Assembly (NCBI GenBank): GCA_964558295.1
Contig: CAZLDQ010000001.1
Location: 9,403-73,402, forward strand
DNA length: 64,000 nucleotides
Reading direction: 5' to 3'
Origin: JBDKTH01 sp964558295
Lineage (GTDB): Bacteria; Planctomycetota; Planctomycetia; Pirellulales; Thermoguttaceae
In this document: piece by piece, positions 37,523 through 46,824 of the stretch
Layout of the letters: each line of letters starts with the position of its first letter
How positions within the stretch are numbered: position 1 is the stretch's first letter
Position numbers and translations under genes: made by a program
Notes under the pieces: model-generated
What the model was told of the DNA's origin: nothing
Seen by the model: the letters and a program-made list of their open reading frames with translations, nothing else
The model's database searches: none

Positions 37523-38566
37523 ATGACCAACGAACAACTCCCGCCGGACGATGTGGCCGCCGTGAAACGGTGCAAAGCGTCGTACGACCGGCTCCGGCAA
37601 GAGCTCTCCAAGGTAATCGTCGGCCAGGAAAAGGTGATCGAGCAGGTGCTCATCGCCATCTTCTCCCGCGGCCACGCCTTGCTAGAAGGTGTGCCCGGGC
37701 TGGCGAAGACCCTCCTGATCAGTTCGTTGGCCGAGGCCACCCACCTGAGCTTCAAGCGAATCCAGTTCACCCCCGACCTGATGCCCAGCGACGTGACCGG
37801 CACCGAGATTATCCAAGAAGACTTGGCCACCAAGGAGCGACAGTACAAGTTCCTTCCCGGTCCGATCTTTGCCAACATGCTCCTGGCCGACGAGATCAAC
37901 CGCACGCCGCCGAAGACCCAAGCGGCAATGCTGGAAGCGATGCAGGAACGCCAGGTCAGCGCCGGCGGTAAGGTCCATCGGCTTCCCGAACCATTCTTTG
38001 TCCTGGCAACCCAAAATCCCTTGGAGCAGGAAGGCACCTATCCGCTTCCTGAAGCCCAACTCGACCGGTTCCTCCTCTATATCAAGGTCGACTATCCCAC
38101 GGCCGCCGAAGAATGGGAGATTGCCCGGCGGATCACCACCGGACAGCAAGGCCGGATCGAGCCGCTGATGTCGGGCGAGGACATCCTCGGTTACCAGCAA
38201 CTCGTCACCCGGGTGCCGGTCAGCGACCAGGTGCTCGGCTACGCCTGGATGCTAGTCCGCGCGTCGCGTCCGACCAGCAAAGAAGCGCCCGAGTTCGTCG
38301 ATCGTTGGGTATCCTGGGGCGCCGGCCCTCGCGGCATGCTCACCCTGGTCACCTGTGCCAAAGCCCGGGCGATCCTCCATGGCCGCTACCATGCCACGGT
38401 CGGCGACGTCCAGGCGGTGGCCAAGCCGGCCCTGCGTCACCGCATCGCCGGCAACTACGCCTCGCAGGCCAATGCACTGACCAGCGACCGCCTGGTAGAA
38501 ATGCTCATGGAAGCTGTTCCGGCCGACCGCAAGTATGAAAAGCCGTCGGAGAAAGGAATGGTCTAG
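37523..38566 (+). CDS. MoxR-family AAA+ ATPase
   Basis: MoxR ATPase of 347 residues, normal length. Walker A GVPGLAKT (56-63), Walker B LLADEINR (about 120-127) and the sensor-1 region FVLATQNPLEQEGTYPLPEA are intact, followed by the lid domain ending in VLHxR-type RHRIAGNYASQA. MoxR proteins act as chaperone-like ATPases with VWA proteins, here those at 27381 and 29858. The ATG at 37523 follows CGAGGT. It sits 23 bases after the coiled-coil gene. Confidence 0.93.
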   Translation: MTNEQLPPDDVAAVKRCKASYDRLRQELSKVIVGQEKVIEQVLIAIFSRGHALLEGVPGLAKTLLISSLAEATHLSFKRIQFTPDLMPSDVTGTEIIQEDLATKERQYKFLPGPIFANMLLADEINRTPPKTQAAMLEAMQERQVSAGGKVHRLPEPFFVLATQNPLEQEGTYPLPEAQLDRFLLYIKVDYPTAAEEWEIARRITTGQQGRIEPLMSGEDILGYQQLVTRVPVSDQVLGYAWMLVRASRPTSKEAPEFVDRWVSWGAGPRGMLTLVTCAKARAILHGRYHATVGDVQAVAKPALRHRIAGNYASQANALTSDRLVEMLMEAVPADRKYEKPSEKGMV

Positions 38567-38617
38567 CAGAGGTTCATGAACAGGTCTTTCCTCGACTAAC
38601 CCAAAGGCGTCCTTTTC

Positions 38618-39526
38618 GTGGCCAAAAGCATTCTCTCCCGATATCTCGACCCTGAAGTGCTCAGCCGCATCGCCAACCGCCGGATCGAACCGCGTGGATT
38701 GGTGCTGGGCAACCTGGCCGGGGCCCACAAATCGCCCTTGTCGGGGTTCGCCGTCGAATTTGCCGGCCACCGGGAATACGTCGTCGGAGACGACCCCAAA
38801 CACATCGATTGGCGGGTCTATTATTCCCGCGAGCGGTACATGATCAAACAGTACGAGATGGAAACCAACTTCGTCTGCCATCTTGTGCTCGACACGAGCG
38901 CCTCGATGCGCTACGGCAACGGTTCCCAGCAGAAGCTCCAGTATGCCTCGCAAATGGCCACCACGCTGGCCCACGCCATCATTCAGCAAAGCGACAAGGC
39001 CTCGTTGGCCACCTTCGACGAGCAGGTTCGCGGCTTCATCCCCCCGAGCAACTCGATGGCCCAGATCGTGCGCATGACCGAACATCTGGACCAGACCGCT
39101 CCGGTTCACAAGACCCAAATGGCCGAGTGCCTCACCGAACTGACCGGCCGCATGCGACGCCGCGAAATCGTGATGATCTTCAGCGACTTCTTCACCGATC
39201 TGGAGTCGCTGGAAGCAACCCTCCAGCGAATGCGTTACCACCGTCACGAAGTCGTCCTCTTCCAGATCCTGCACCACGACGAGTTGGCCTTCGAGTTTGA
39301 CGGAATGGTCAAGTTCATTGGCCTCGAACTGCCTGAGGAACTGATCACCCAGCCCGAAGAGCTGCGCCGTGCCTACCTGCGGGCCTTCGCCCAATTCAGC
39401 GATCACTTCGACAACCTTTGTCAGCGCAACCGGATCGAGCGCGTCGTGGTCGACACCAGCCGCGACATGAGCCAGGTATTCATCGACTATCTCAACCACC
39501 GCAGCCGCCTAAACCGGGGACGCTAA
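38618..39526 (+). CDS. DUF58 domain protein
   Basis: Protein of 302 residues. Its DUF58 segment EYVVGDDPKHIDWRVYYSRE is present, and the following VWA-like fold keeps HLVLDTSASMRYG, a DxSxS metal-site pattern. DUF58 proteins accompany MoxR in nearly all MoxR clusters. It starts with GTG 51 bases after moxR and ends the cluster. The terminal residues are basic (NHRSRLNRGR). Confidence 0.9.
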   Translation: MAKSILSRYLDPEVLSRIANRRIEPRGLVLGNLAGAHKSPLSGFAVEFAGHREYVVGDDPKHIDWRVYYSRERYMIKQYEMETNFVCHLVLDTSASMRYGNGSQQKLQYASQMATTLAHAIIQQSDKASLATFDEQVRGFIPPSNSMAQIVRMTEHLDQTAPVHKTQMAECLTELTGRMRRREIVMIFSDFFTDLESLEATLQRMRYHRHEVVLFQILHHDELAFEFDGMVKFIGLELPEELITQPEELRRAYLRAFAQFSDHFDNLCQRNRIERVVVDTSRDMSQVFIDYLNHRSRLNRGR

Positions 39527-39548
39527 CCTAGCCCGCCTCACTTCTGGA

Positions 39549-39579
39549 GAGAGGGGTTGGCGTTTGGAAACCGTCTCTC
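39549..39579. terminator. Weak hairpin between convergent DUF58 and RND genes
   Basis: GAGAG-G-GGTT at 39549-39558 pairs with AACC-GT-CTCTC at 39569-39579, an interrupted 9-bp stem with a 10-base loop. It overlaps the last codon of the minus-strand pump gene and lacks a T tract, so use as a bidirectional terminator is only possible. Confidence 0.3.
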
Positions 39580-42500
39580 AAGCAGGATGCTTACCCAGAG
39601 GCGACAAGGTATCCTCGTCGTTCAACTCGACCAGCCGCGGACCGGCCGTGCGGCCAACGGTCCAGAACAAGGCCGGACGAACAAGAAACTCCAGCAGCGT
39701 GCTGCTAACAAGCCCGCCGATGATTACGGTGGCAACCGGGTAGAGGATCTCCTTGCCTGGCTCGCCGGCCGCCATGGCCAGCGGCACTAAGCCGATCCCA
39801 GCCGTCAGCGCGGTCATCAACACCGGAGCCAACCGCTCGCGTCCCGCTCGGACAATCATCTCCCGCGTCCAACTCTCCCCCTCGTAGCGAACCAGGTGGA
39901 GATAGTGGTCCAACAACAGGATGCCGTTGCGCGTAGCAATGCCACACAAGGAAATGAACCCCACCATGCTGGCGATCGTCAGCGTTTGTCGGGTTACCGC
40001 CAAAGCGGCCACCGCCCCGATAAACGCCATCGGCAGCGCAGCCATGACCTGCAGTGAGAAGTTCACCGAACGAAACATCGTGAATAGCACCAGAAACATT
40101 CCCAGGAGCGAAATCAAGAACAATAGCCCCATCAGCCGGGACGCCGATTGCTGGCTTTCAAACTGGCCGCCGTACTGGATGAAGTAGCCCGCCGGAAGCT
40201 TCGCCTGGATCGGCGCGAGCCGCTCTTGGATGTCGCGAACCACATCGACCAGTCCCCGCCCGGCCACGTTGCACTGTAAGGCGATGCGTCGTTGGACCTG
40301 CTCCCGCTGGATCGTGTTGGGCCCCGCCGCTTCGTAGACCTTGGCGACCGAGCCAAGCGGGATCGTGCCTCCTTCGGGCAGTTCCAGGGCCAGACGTTTC
40401 AGCGTGTCCAGATCCTCCCGGAAAGGCGCATCGAACCGGACCAGCAGATCAAACGTTCGCTGGCCCAGCAGAACCTCCGAAGCCACTCGGCCGTGCAGGG
40501 CCGTTTCCACATACTGGTTGACCTCTTGAGGCCGCAGCCCATAGAAGGCCAATTGATCACGGTCCAGCTCGATCCGGAGTTGGGGGATCAGCACTTGCGG
40601 CTCGACCATCAAGTCGGTCACTCCTGGGATACTCTCAATCGCCTTTTTCATCTCCTGGACCTTGGTGCGCAAGATGCTCAGGTCATCACCATAGACCTTA
40701 ATCGCCACCTGGGCCTGAACGCCCGAAAGCATTGCGGAAATCAAGTGGGCCATCGGCTGTTCAACACTGGTCACAATCCCCGGGATGTCGGCCATCGCAT
40801 GGCGGATCTCGCCGAGGATTTCCTCACGGCTTCGCCCACTGTCCGGTTGGATGTTGGCGATAAACTCGGTCATGTTGACCCCGATCGCATGCTCGTCCAA
40901 CTCCGCCCGACCGGTCCGGCTCATGAACGTGTCGATCCCGCGGATCTTCTTGAGCCGGTCCTCCACCTCAACGGCGATCTGCTTCGACTTCTGGAGCGAC
41001 GTGCCCGGCGGCAACACCACGTTGAGCTGCACAACCCCTTCGTCGAAGGGCGGCATGAAATCGCTTTCCATGCGAGACACGACTACCGCACTAACGACCA
41101 CCGCAGCCACGGCTCCCGCGAGGATCGGCTTTGACCAACGCACGCCGAATCGGATCGTTCCGCCCGCCAACCATTTCAAAAATCGCAGGATCGGACCGTC
41201 CTTCTCCTGACGCATGACCCTCGCTCGCGGCAACAGCCAGTAGGCCAGCACCGGCGTAACCGTGAGCGAGACCAACAGCGATGCGAGAATCGACACGATG
41301 TAGGCGATTCCCAACGGCTTGAAGAGCCGCCCTTCCATGCCGGTCAGCGCAAACAGCGGAACAAACACTAGCACGATGATCAGCGTGCTGAAGACGATCG
41401 AGTTGCGAATCTCCGAGCTCGCTTCGTAAACGACCCGCAAGGCCGGCTTGGGGTTCTCCCGATGGCGGTTCTCCCGCAGCCGGCGGAAGATGTTCTCTAC
41501 GTCGACAATCGCATCGTCAACCAACTCGCCAATCGCCACAGCCAGACCTCCGAGCGTCATCGTGTTCATCGACAGCCCAAACCAGCGGAAGACCAGGGCC
41601 GTGATCACGATCGACAACGGAATGGCCGTCAGCGTGATGAAGGTCGTGCGGAAGTTCAGCAGGAAGAGGAACAGGATCACGGCCACCAGGATTCCGCCGT
41701 CGCGTAGCGCCTCCGCCACGTTGGCAATCGCCAGATCAATGAACTTCTTCTGCTGATAGAGATCCACGGAGAGGCGAATATCCTTGGGAAGCGACGGCTT
41801 GAGTTCCTCAATCGCGTCGACAACGTTCTTCGTCAGGGTCCGCGTGTCGGCCCCCGGCTGCTTGTTGACTGTCAGGATCACGGCCGGGCCGCCGGAAAAC
41901 CGCCCCTCGCCTTCATGGACGAAAGCCGAACTGTCCCCCCGCTTGACCTCCGGGCCTTCGACGATCCGGGCAACCTGCTTGAGCAGCACGGGCCGCCCCT
42001 TGCGCATCTTGACGACCAGCTTCTCCAGATCCGCAACCGATTGCACTCGACCGATTGCCCGGACCAGGTATTCCTTGGGGCCTTGCGAATCGAGATAGCC
42101 GCCGGTCACGTTGGCATTGCTCTGTTGGACGGCCTCGTCAACCTCCGCCAACGTTACCCCGTAGTTCTGCAACGACTCGGGGTTGACGAGCACCTGAAAC
42201 TGCTTGCGTCCCCCGCCCATCGTAAACACCTGCGAAACGCCGGGGATTGTCAACAATCGCTGGCGTACGCTCCAGTCGGCCAGCGTACGGATCTCCAACG
42301 GATCGGTCTTGTTCCCCTCGCTCCACATGCCGAGGATCATGATTTGCCCCATCACCGACGAAATCGGGGCCAACTGCGGGCTGACCCCCGGCGGCAGGCG
42401 TTCGGTTACCAACGACAACTTTTCGGCGACCACCTGACGGTCGACATAAATATCGGTCCCCCAGTCGAACTCAACCGAGATCACCGAGAGCCCGACCCCC

Positions 42501-42757
42501 GACGAACTACGCACCGCCTGAACGCCCGTCGCGCCGTTCAAGGCCGATTCGATCGGGAACGTGATCAGGGCCTCCACCTCTTCCGGTGCCATTCCCGGCG
42601 CCTCGGTCATCACAGTCACCCGCGGCCGATCCAGACTGGGAAACACGTCGATCGGCAACTGGGCCATTTCCCAGCCCCCGTAGGCCAACAGCAACACCGC
42701 CACGGCAACTATCAGCAGCCGATGTTCCAGCGAAAACCGAATGATTGTATTTAGCAT
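39578..42757 (-). CDS. Heavy-metal efflux RND pump (CusA/CzcA type)
   Basis: Inner-membrane RND transporter of 1059 residues, the standard length. It drives proton-coupled export of metal cations through the adaptor and outer-membrane channel encoded upstream. The HME-class segment in helix 4, GGLAVAIGELVDDAIVDVEN, carries the expected acidic residues, and two RND halves, each with a large periplasmic loop, are present (second half opens with FGVRWSKPILAGAVAAVVVS). Start ATG at 42757 (MLNTIIRFSLEHRLLI, the usual N-terminus); the 21 residues upstream are unlikely. Metal specificity (Cu/Ag or Co/Zn/Cd) cannot be read reliably. Confidence 0.93.
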   Translation of the reverse strand: MLNTIIRFSLEHRLLIVAVAVLLLAYGGWEMAQLPIDVFPSLDRPRVTVMTEAPGMAPEEVEALITFPIESALNGATGVQAVRSSSGVGLSVISVEFDWGTDIYVDRQVVAEKLSLVTERLPPGVSPQLAPISSVMGQIMILGMWSEGNKTDPLEIRTLADWSVRQRLLTIPGVSQVFTMGGGRKQFQVLVNPESLQNYGVTLAEVDEAVQQSNANVTGGYLDSQGPKEYLVRAIGRVQSVADLEKLVVKMRKGRPVLLKQVARIVEGPEVKRGDSSAFVHEGEGRFSGGPAVILTVNKQPGADTRTLTKNVVDAIEELKPSLPKDIRLSVDLYQQKKFIDLAIANVAEALRDGGILVAVILFLFLLNFRTTFITLTAIPLSIVITALVFRWFGLSMNTMTLGGLAVAIGELVDDAIVDVENIFRRLRENRHRENPKPALRVVYEASSEIRNSIVFSTLIIVLVFVPLFALTGMEGRLFKPLGIAYIVSILASLLVSLTVTPVLAYWLLPRARVMRQEKDGPILRFLKWLAGGTIRFGVRWSKPILAGAVAAVVVSAVVVSRMESDFMPPFDEGVVQLNVVLPPGTSLQKSKQIAVEVEDRLKKIRGIDTFMSRTGRAELDEHAIGVNMTEFIANIQPDSGRSREEILGEIRHAMADIPGIVTSVEQPMAHLISAMLSGVQAQVAIKVYGDDLSILRTKVQEMKKAIESIPGVTDLMVEPQVLIPQLRIELDRDQLAFYGLRPQEVNQYVETALHGRVASEVLLGQRTFDLLVRFDAPFREDLDTLKRLALELPEGGTIPLGSVAKVYEAAGPNTIQREQVQRRIALQCNVAGRGLVDVVRDIQERLAPIQAKLPAGYFIQYGGQFESQQSASRLMGLLFLISLLGMFLVLFTMFRSVNFSLQVMAALPMAFIGAVAALAVTRQTLTIASMVGFISLCGIATRNGILLLDHYLHLVRYEGESWTREMIVRAGRERLAPVLMTALTAGIGLVPLAMAAGEPGKEILYPVATVIIGGLVSSTLLEFLVRPALFWTVGRTAGPRLVELNDEDTLSPLGKHPA

Positions 42758-42847
42758 GATGCCGGCTTCAGAAGTCAGGGGACCAGGGCGAGGGGGGCGT
42801 ACATTGTATCCGGTAGACAATACTCATCCGTCAGCTTTCTGCCTTCC

Positions 42848-44443
42848 CTAGTGTCTGTGGCCCGCGTGGGGGTCGACCGCACCGCCGGCTTTGTTCTTCA
42901 TGGCCAAGTACAATTGGTAGGCGCCGGCGACAGCCACCGTCGCGCCGGGTTGAAGCGCGCCGTCGTTGGCCAGGACGGCCGAGTGCTGGTCGCGATACAC
43001 GACGCGAACCGTGCGGCGATCGAAGTGGCCGTCGTGTTCCTCGAACACATAGGATTCCGCCCCGTCCTCGACCACGGCATCGACCGGCAACACAATCCGG
43101 TTGGCCCACTGCTCGACGGGTACAAGGAGTTGGACCCGTTGCCCCGGCCGAAACTGCCAGTCAGAAAAACGATGCTCGCCTTCCTTCCGATCACGGACCA
43201 GTCGGTTGGGAAGTTGCACATAAAACAGAAACGCCCGGGTCTCCGGATCAATCTGGTTGGCCAGGTAAAGGATCTTCAGGTCGCCAACCTGGATCGGCTT
43301 TTCCTTGCCCGAAGCGACCATCGCCGTGGTCGGCCAGTTGTTGTCGGCAGCGTGGATCAGGGCCGCCGCGTCGTCCTCGAACGCTTTTCCTTCGATATAC
43401 AACTCCGCGTAATCGCTCAAGGAGCAAAGCGTCTGGCCTTCGGTCACATGTTGGCCGATCTGGACGTTCAACGACTCAACCTGGAGCAACCGCTCGGGCT
43501 CCTCGCCGCTCGGCTGCTCTGATGAGGCAGGCGCGAAGATCGTAATGTTGCTGACCAGGGTGTGGCTGGCGAGAATCTCCTCGATCTGCGCCGACGTCAG
43601 CCCATGCAGCAGCAGACGCTGGCGTTGAGAGCGAAGCACACCCTCCAGTTTGTCCTGCTCGTACTTCCGTTCAAGCAGCGTTTTTCCCGCAATTGCCCCC
43701 GTCGCGGTGGCCTGCTGCAGCCGGGCAACTTCGCGTCGAACCACATCCAGTTCTTCGGCCGTTTTGAGGAAGTCACTTTGTGCTTCGACCAGGTCTTCAT
43801 GGGTCAGGCGAAGCTCGAAGAGCGGCTGCCCTGGGGTGACCGTCTCCCCTTGATTCGGCCAAATCCTGGTGACTCTCCCGGTGAAGGGGGCGGCCACATT
43901 CAGGTGCGACTTGCCTCGCCGTTCCACAACCATCGCCGGTATGCTGATCGTGCGTTCAAAGGTACTCAGCTTTACCTTGGCCAACTTGAGTCCCACGTTG
44001 TCCCTCGCCGCAGCGCTCAGGTGCATCGCAATCTCATCATGCGAGGAACAAGCATCTGCTTCAAACGTCTCGCGATGCTCATGGCCCGCTTGTTCACGGC
44101 GAGGGGCTTGCTTCTCGTGGCTGTCATCGCGGCGTGTCGCGGCCATCGGCTCCGCGTGCTCCGCAGGCCCAAGACTCGCATCGTCGTGCGCATGTTCTCC
44201 CTCGAAATGCGTTTCTTTTCTACGGACGACGGACGGCTCCTCATGGTCCAAATTCCTGTCACCCGCCTCGTGATCGTGGTCGTGGTCGGGCTGAGCCGCG
44301 ACGAACTCGTGGTCGAATGTCTGGCAGACCAATTGCTGAACGCGGGGAAGCCAGCGATCGCTCGCAAAAAGGGCGACCGTGCCCCCCACGCCAAGCAGGA
44401 CTATCAGCGGCCAGCCCACAGCCTTACGCAGAGGAAATCTCAT
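42848..44443 (-). CDS. RND efflux periplasmic adaptor with His-rich N-terminal region
   Basis: Membrane-fusion protein of 531 residues. Anchor helix (WPLIVLLGVGGTVALF, 11-26), then a His/Asp/Glu-rich stretch over residues 50-140 (QPDHDHDHEAGDRN, EGEHAHDD, GHEHRE), a likely metal-binding region, then the adaptor core: barrel-sandwich start SIPAMVVERRGKSHLNVAAP, the lipoyl-like AAPFTGRVTRIWPNQGETV, a helical hairpin, and the beta-barrel domain. The C-terminus ends HAGHRH. The ATG at 44443 was chosen because it puts the anchor helix at the N-terminus. The gene is 90 bases upstream of the pump gene on the same strand. Confidence 0.9.
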   Translation of the reverse strand: MRFPLRKAVGWPLIVLLGVGGTVALFASDRWLPRVQQLVCQTFDHEFVAAQPDHDHDHEAGDRNLDHEEPSVVRRKETHFEGEHAHDDASLGPAEHAEPMAATRRDDSHEKQAPRREQAGHEHRETFEADACSSHDEIAMHLSAAARDNVGLKLAKVKLSTFERTISIPAMVVERRGKSHLNVAAPFTGRVTRIWPNQGETVTPGQPLFELRLTHEDLVEAQSDFLKTAEELDVVRREVARLQQATATGAIAGKTLLERKYEQDKLEGVLRSQRQRLLLHGLTSAQIEEILASHTLVSNITIFAPASSEQPSGEEPERLLQVESLNVQIGQHVTEGQTLCSLSDYAELYIEGKAFEDDAAALIHAADNNWPTTAMVASGKEKPIQVGDLKILYLANQIDPETRAFLFYVQLPNRLVRDRKEGEHRFSDWQFRPGQRVQLLVPVEQWANRIVLPVDAVVEDGAESYVFEEHDGHFDRRTVRVVYRDQHSAVLANDGALQPGATVAVAGAYQLYLAMKNKAGGAVDPHAGHRH

Positions 44444-44616
44444 ATCATTGATCCCGGTACGAATGCATTCCGTCGTCAAGAAGACGTGACCAGAGGTCAC
44501 GGCGCTACCTGCAACTCTGCGTCTGCACGAGTCGGTTGCGGTGGCGATGTCCAAACGCCCCCGGTGGGGCTTGGTGAAAGAGGACGACACGATGACCATG
44601 CCGTCGTCGCGCGGAA

Positions 44617-45012
44617 TCAGATCAGCATGATCTGGTGCAAAAGATGGATACGGAGTGGTAGAGTGAAACCGTGTTGGGCTGGAGCGGCGACACCGCACGA
44701 CTCGATCCGTCCCAATGTCGGATTCACCTCAGTAACCATCACCGGCAGCGAATCCTGCGAGCAGCGTTCGGAACCTGAGTCACGGAATGCTGTGACACAG
44801 CGCCCCTCGTCACATTGTCCCTTGTCGTGAATGGGGGCGGCCGGCTCTTCTGCCTCAGGATGGTGCGGACACTCACACGCATGAGTCACGACCTGCACCA
44901 TCGTCGTCAAGGTAATCCCGGTCGACGGCTCTCGACAAGAATGCTCGTGGTGCCAACAGCAACCCCCGAGCACATGCGCTACCAGCGCTACGGCCGTCAG
45001 GATCGAGGTCAT
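44617..45012 (-). CDS. Small exported Cys/His-rich protein in metal efflux operon
   Basis: Protein of 131 residues, no family recognised. A hydrophobic N-terminus ends in HVLGGCC, which resembles a lipoprotein box (Cys18), so it may be lipidated. It has nine Cys and many His in clusters: GGCCWHHEHSC, HACECPHH and QCDEGRC. Such a layout suggests binding of Cu, Ag or Zn in the periplasm. The ATG at 45012 has GGGGA 6-7 bases upstream. It lies between the TolC-like and adaptor genes on the same strand, so it is probably a part of the efflux system, perhaps a metal chaperone or sensor. That role is inference. Confidence 0.7.
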   Translation of the reverse strand: MTSILTAVALVAHVLGGCCWHHEHSCREPSTGITLTTMVQVVTHACECPHHPEAEEPAAPIHDKGQCDEGRCVTAFRDSGSERCSQDSLPVMVTEVNPTLGRIESCGVAAPAQHGFTLPLRIHLLHQIMLI

Positions 45013-45102
45013 ATCCGTCCCCAAGGATCTGGTCAGATGACACCGTACCCCTGCAATATTATGACCGCGGGCCCGGGTGTCAACGGCAGTTGGTCGTGCC
45101 CC

Positions 45103-46461
45103 TCACTCAAGAGGCCCCGCCCCCGGCAGGGGCTCCTCTAACCCTCCTCGCAGAAGCAGGCCTTCGAGTGTCACACGAAGGGTGATCAGCTCTTGCAAGT
45201 TTGTCAGGTACGTTCGATTAGCCGTAAAGTAGGTCCGCTGCGCTGTCAGCAGGTCAAGGTAGCCAAACTCCCCTTGTCGAACACCGTCCTCCATCAACTC
45301 CAACGACTTACGCGCATTGGGGAGAATCCGCTCCGCGTATGCCTCTGCCTGTTGGTGAGCGGTGAGGTACTGTTCGTAGACGTTGGCCAACTCCTGCTGG
45401 AGCGCCAGCTCAAGCCGCTGAACCTCTTTCTCCGCCGCGAGCAATTGGGCTTGTGCCCGCAAGATGTTTCCCTGATTCCGATTATGAATGGGAAGCGGAA
45501 CGCCAATCTGAACGTCGGCGACGGTGTAGCCGGAACTGCTGTCATGCTTCACCGCCGTCTCCAGCTCGACATTGGGCACACGCAGGGCATACTGCCGCGC
45601 CAGTTCGCATCGCGCCCGTTCGACCCTCGCTCGGGCTTGGGCCAGCATCGGACTCTGCGTCAGCAGGCGTTTGCGGACCGCCTCCCAAGACAGTAGGGGC
45701 AGCAGTTCCTCGCAGTTGCCCTGAAGTTGGGCCGGCTCCAGATCCGGTCGCCCGACGACTGCCGCCAATTGCCTCCATGCCGACCAGTGACGATTCTTGG
45801 CAGTCGCCAGACTCACCTTGGCAGTCTCCATTTCGACCTGGGCTTCCAAGACTGATGCCATGCCAACTTCTTGGGCCTTTTGGAGTTGTTCGGTCTGTCG
45901 GAGGTTCTCCTCACTAATGCGAACCAACTGCTCATTGACCTCGATCACCTTCTGAACCAGGAGGACCGTGCTGAACTGGGCGCGCACGTCGTTGAGCACC
46001 CGCATTCGTTGAACCTCCCAGATATACCGGGCCTGTTGGATTTCGTGGCTTGCCACGGCCCGCCCCAGGCGGAGTTTCCCTGCGGTCACGATCTCCTGAC
46101 GGACGAATGCTCCTTGAAAGCCGGCCGTCCCGTTATTGCCAATTTCATCCCCAATATAGCCGGCCGTAGGGTTGGGATAGAGCCCCTCCTGGACGTAACT
46201 CCCTTCCGCGGCGCGGATACTCGTTGCGGCCTGTGCAAGCGTCGGATTGCACTCCAAAGCCATCTGCTCCAAGGCGGCCAGCGTCAGACCGGAAGAAGCG
46301 GAAACCGGCAGGATCGACTCTGGGGACGACGCCGGGATTCGGGCGGGGCTGGAGAGCGACGAAGACTCCGGAGCATTATCGTCGGCTCGTCCTGGGAGTG
46401 TTCCCAAGCCCCAAACGAGAACCACTATCGGTAGCAATCGCGCGATCCAACACCAGCGCAT
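45103..46461 (-). CDS. TolC/CusC-type outer-membrane efflux protein
   Basis: About 452 residues with a signal peptide (MRWCWIARLLPIVVLVWGLG) followed by a Ser/Pro linker. The OEP domain is clear: ALEQMALECNPTLAQAATSI, TAGYIGDEIGNNG, two helical repeats with amphipathic coiled coils, and the second-repeat signature ITAGKLRLG/DVQIGVPLPIHNRNQGNI. It should form the outer-membrane channel of the adjacent RND pump. The ATG at 46461 follows GGGGGAAGG. It is the first gene of the minus-strand efflux operon. Confidence 0.9.
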   Translation of the reverse strand: MRWCWIARLLPIVVLVWGLGTLPGRADDNAPESSSLSSPARIPASSPESILPVSASSGLTLAALEQMALECNPTLAQAATSIRAAEGSYVQEGLYPNPTAGYIGDEIGNNGTAGFQGAFVRQEIVTAGKLRLGRAVASHEIQQARYIWEVQRMRVLNDVRAQFSTVLLVQKVIEVNEQLVRISEENLRQTEQLQKAQEVGMASVLEAQVEMETAKVSLATAKNRHWSAWRQLAAVVGRPDLEPAQLQGNCEELLPLLSWEAVRKRLLTQSPMLAQARARVERARCELARQYALRVPNVELETAVKHDSSSGYTVADVQIGVPLPIHNRNQGNILRAQAQLLAAEKEVQRLELALQQELANVYEQYLTAHQQAEAYAERILPNARKSLELMEDGVRQGEFGYLDLLTAQRTYFTANRTYLTNLQELITLRVTLEGLLLRGGLEEPLPGAGPLE

Positions 46462-46824
46462 CCTTCCCCCCTCTGTCAGGATTCGTCCGCATAATCTCTT
46501 CTCGGACTCTTCGGTGATGTGGCTTGAGCGGATTATTCTGGCTAAAACGATGCGAGCGAGTGAAGTAGTAAGACTGGACGTATGCCATTCAGCCGTACGA
46601 GGCATATAGCATCTGAGGGGGAGTATCACTTCGACCTTGAGGCTTGCATCGCAAGTGGTGGAGTTGACAATTCTTAGAGCGTCCAATACAAAAAGGCAGC
46701 CCCTGGGCGAGCACCGAGGAGGTGGGTAGGGGGGGTGGTTTGTGTCCCCCTCGTCCTGCGCACTACTTCGGATTGGCCTCCCGTTCACCCAGGCCGCCTG
46801 GACCAGCTTGGATCTCTGTGGCGT
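46462..46824. other. Divergent intergenic region: efflux operon and ECF sigma operon
   Basis: About 360 bases without a gene. On the plus strand a sigma-70-like promoter is visible at 46664-46692, preceded by the small hairpin CTTGC-ATC-GCAAG at 46643-46655, a possible operator. A clear minus-strand promoter for the efflux operon was not found. Confidence 0.45.
46664..46692 (+). promoter_or_regulatory. Sigma-70-like promoter for the ECF sigma operon
   Basis: TTGACA at 46664-46669 (perfect -35), a 17-base spacer and TACAAA at 46687-46692 (4 of 6 matches to TATAAT). It lies about 130 bases upstream of the sigma gene and points toward it. The hairpin CTTGC-ATC-GCAAG at 46643-46655 lies just upstream. 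Confidence 0.4.
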
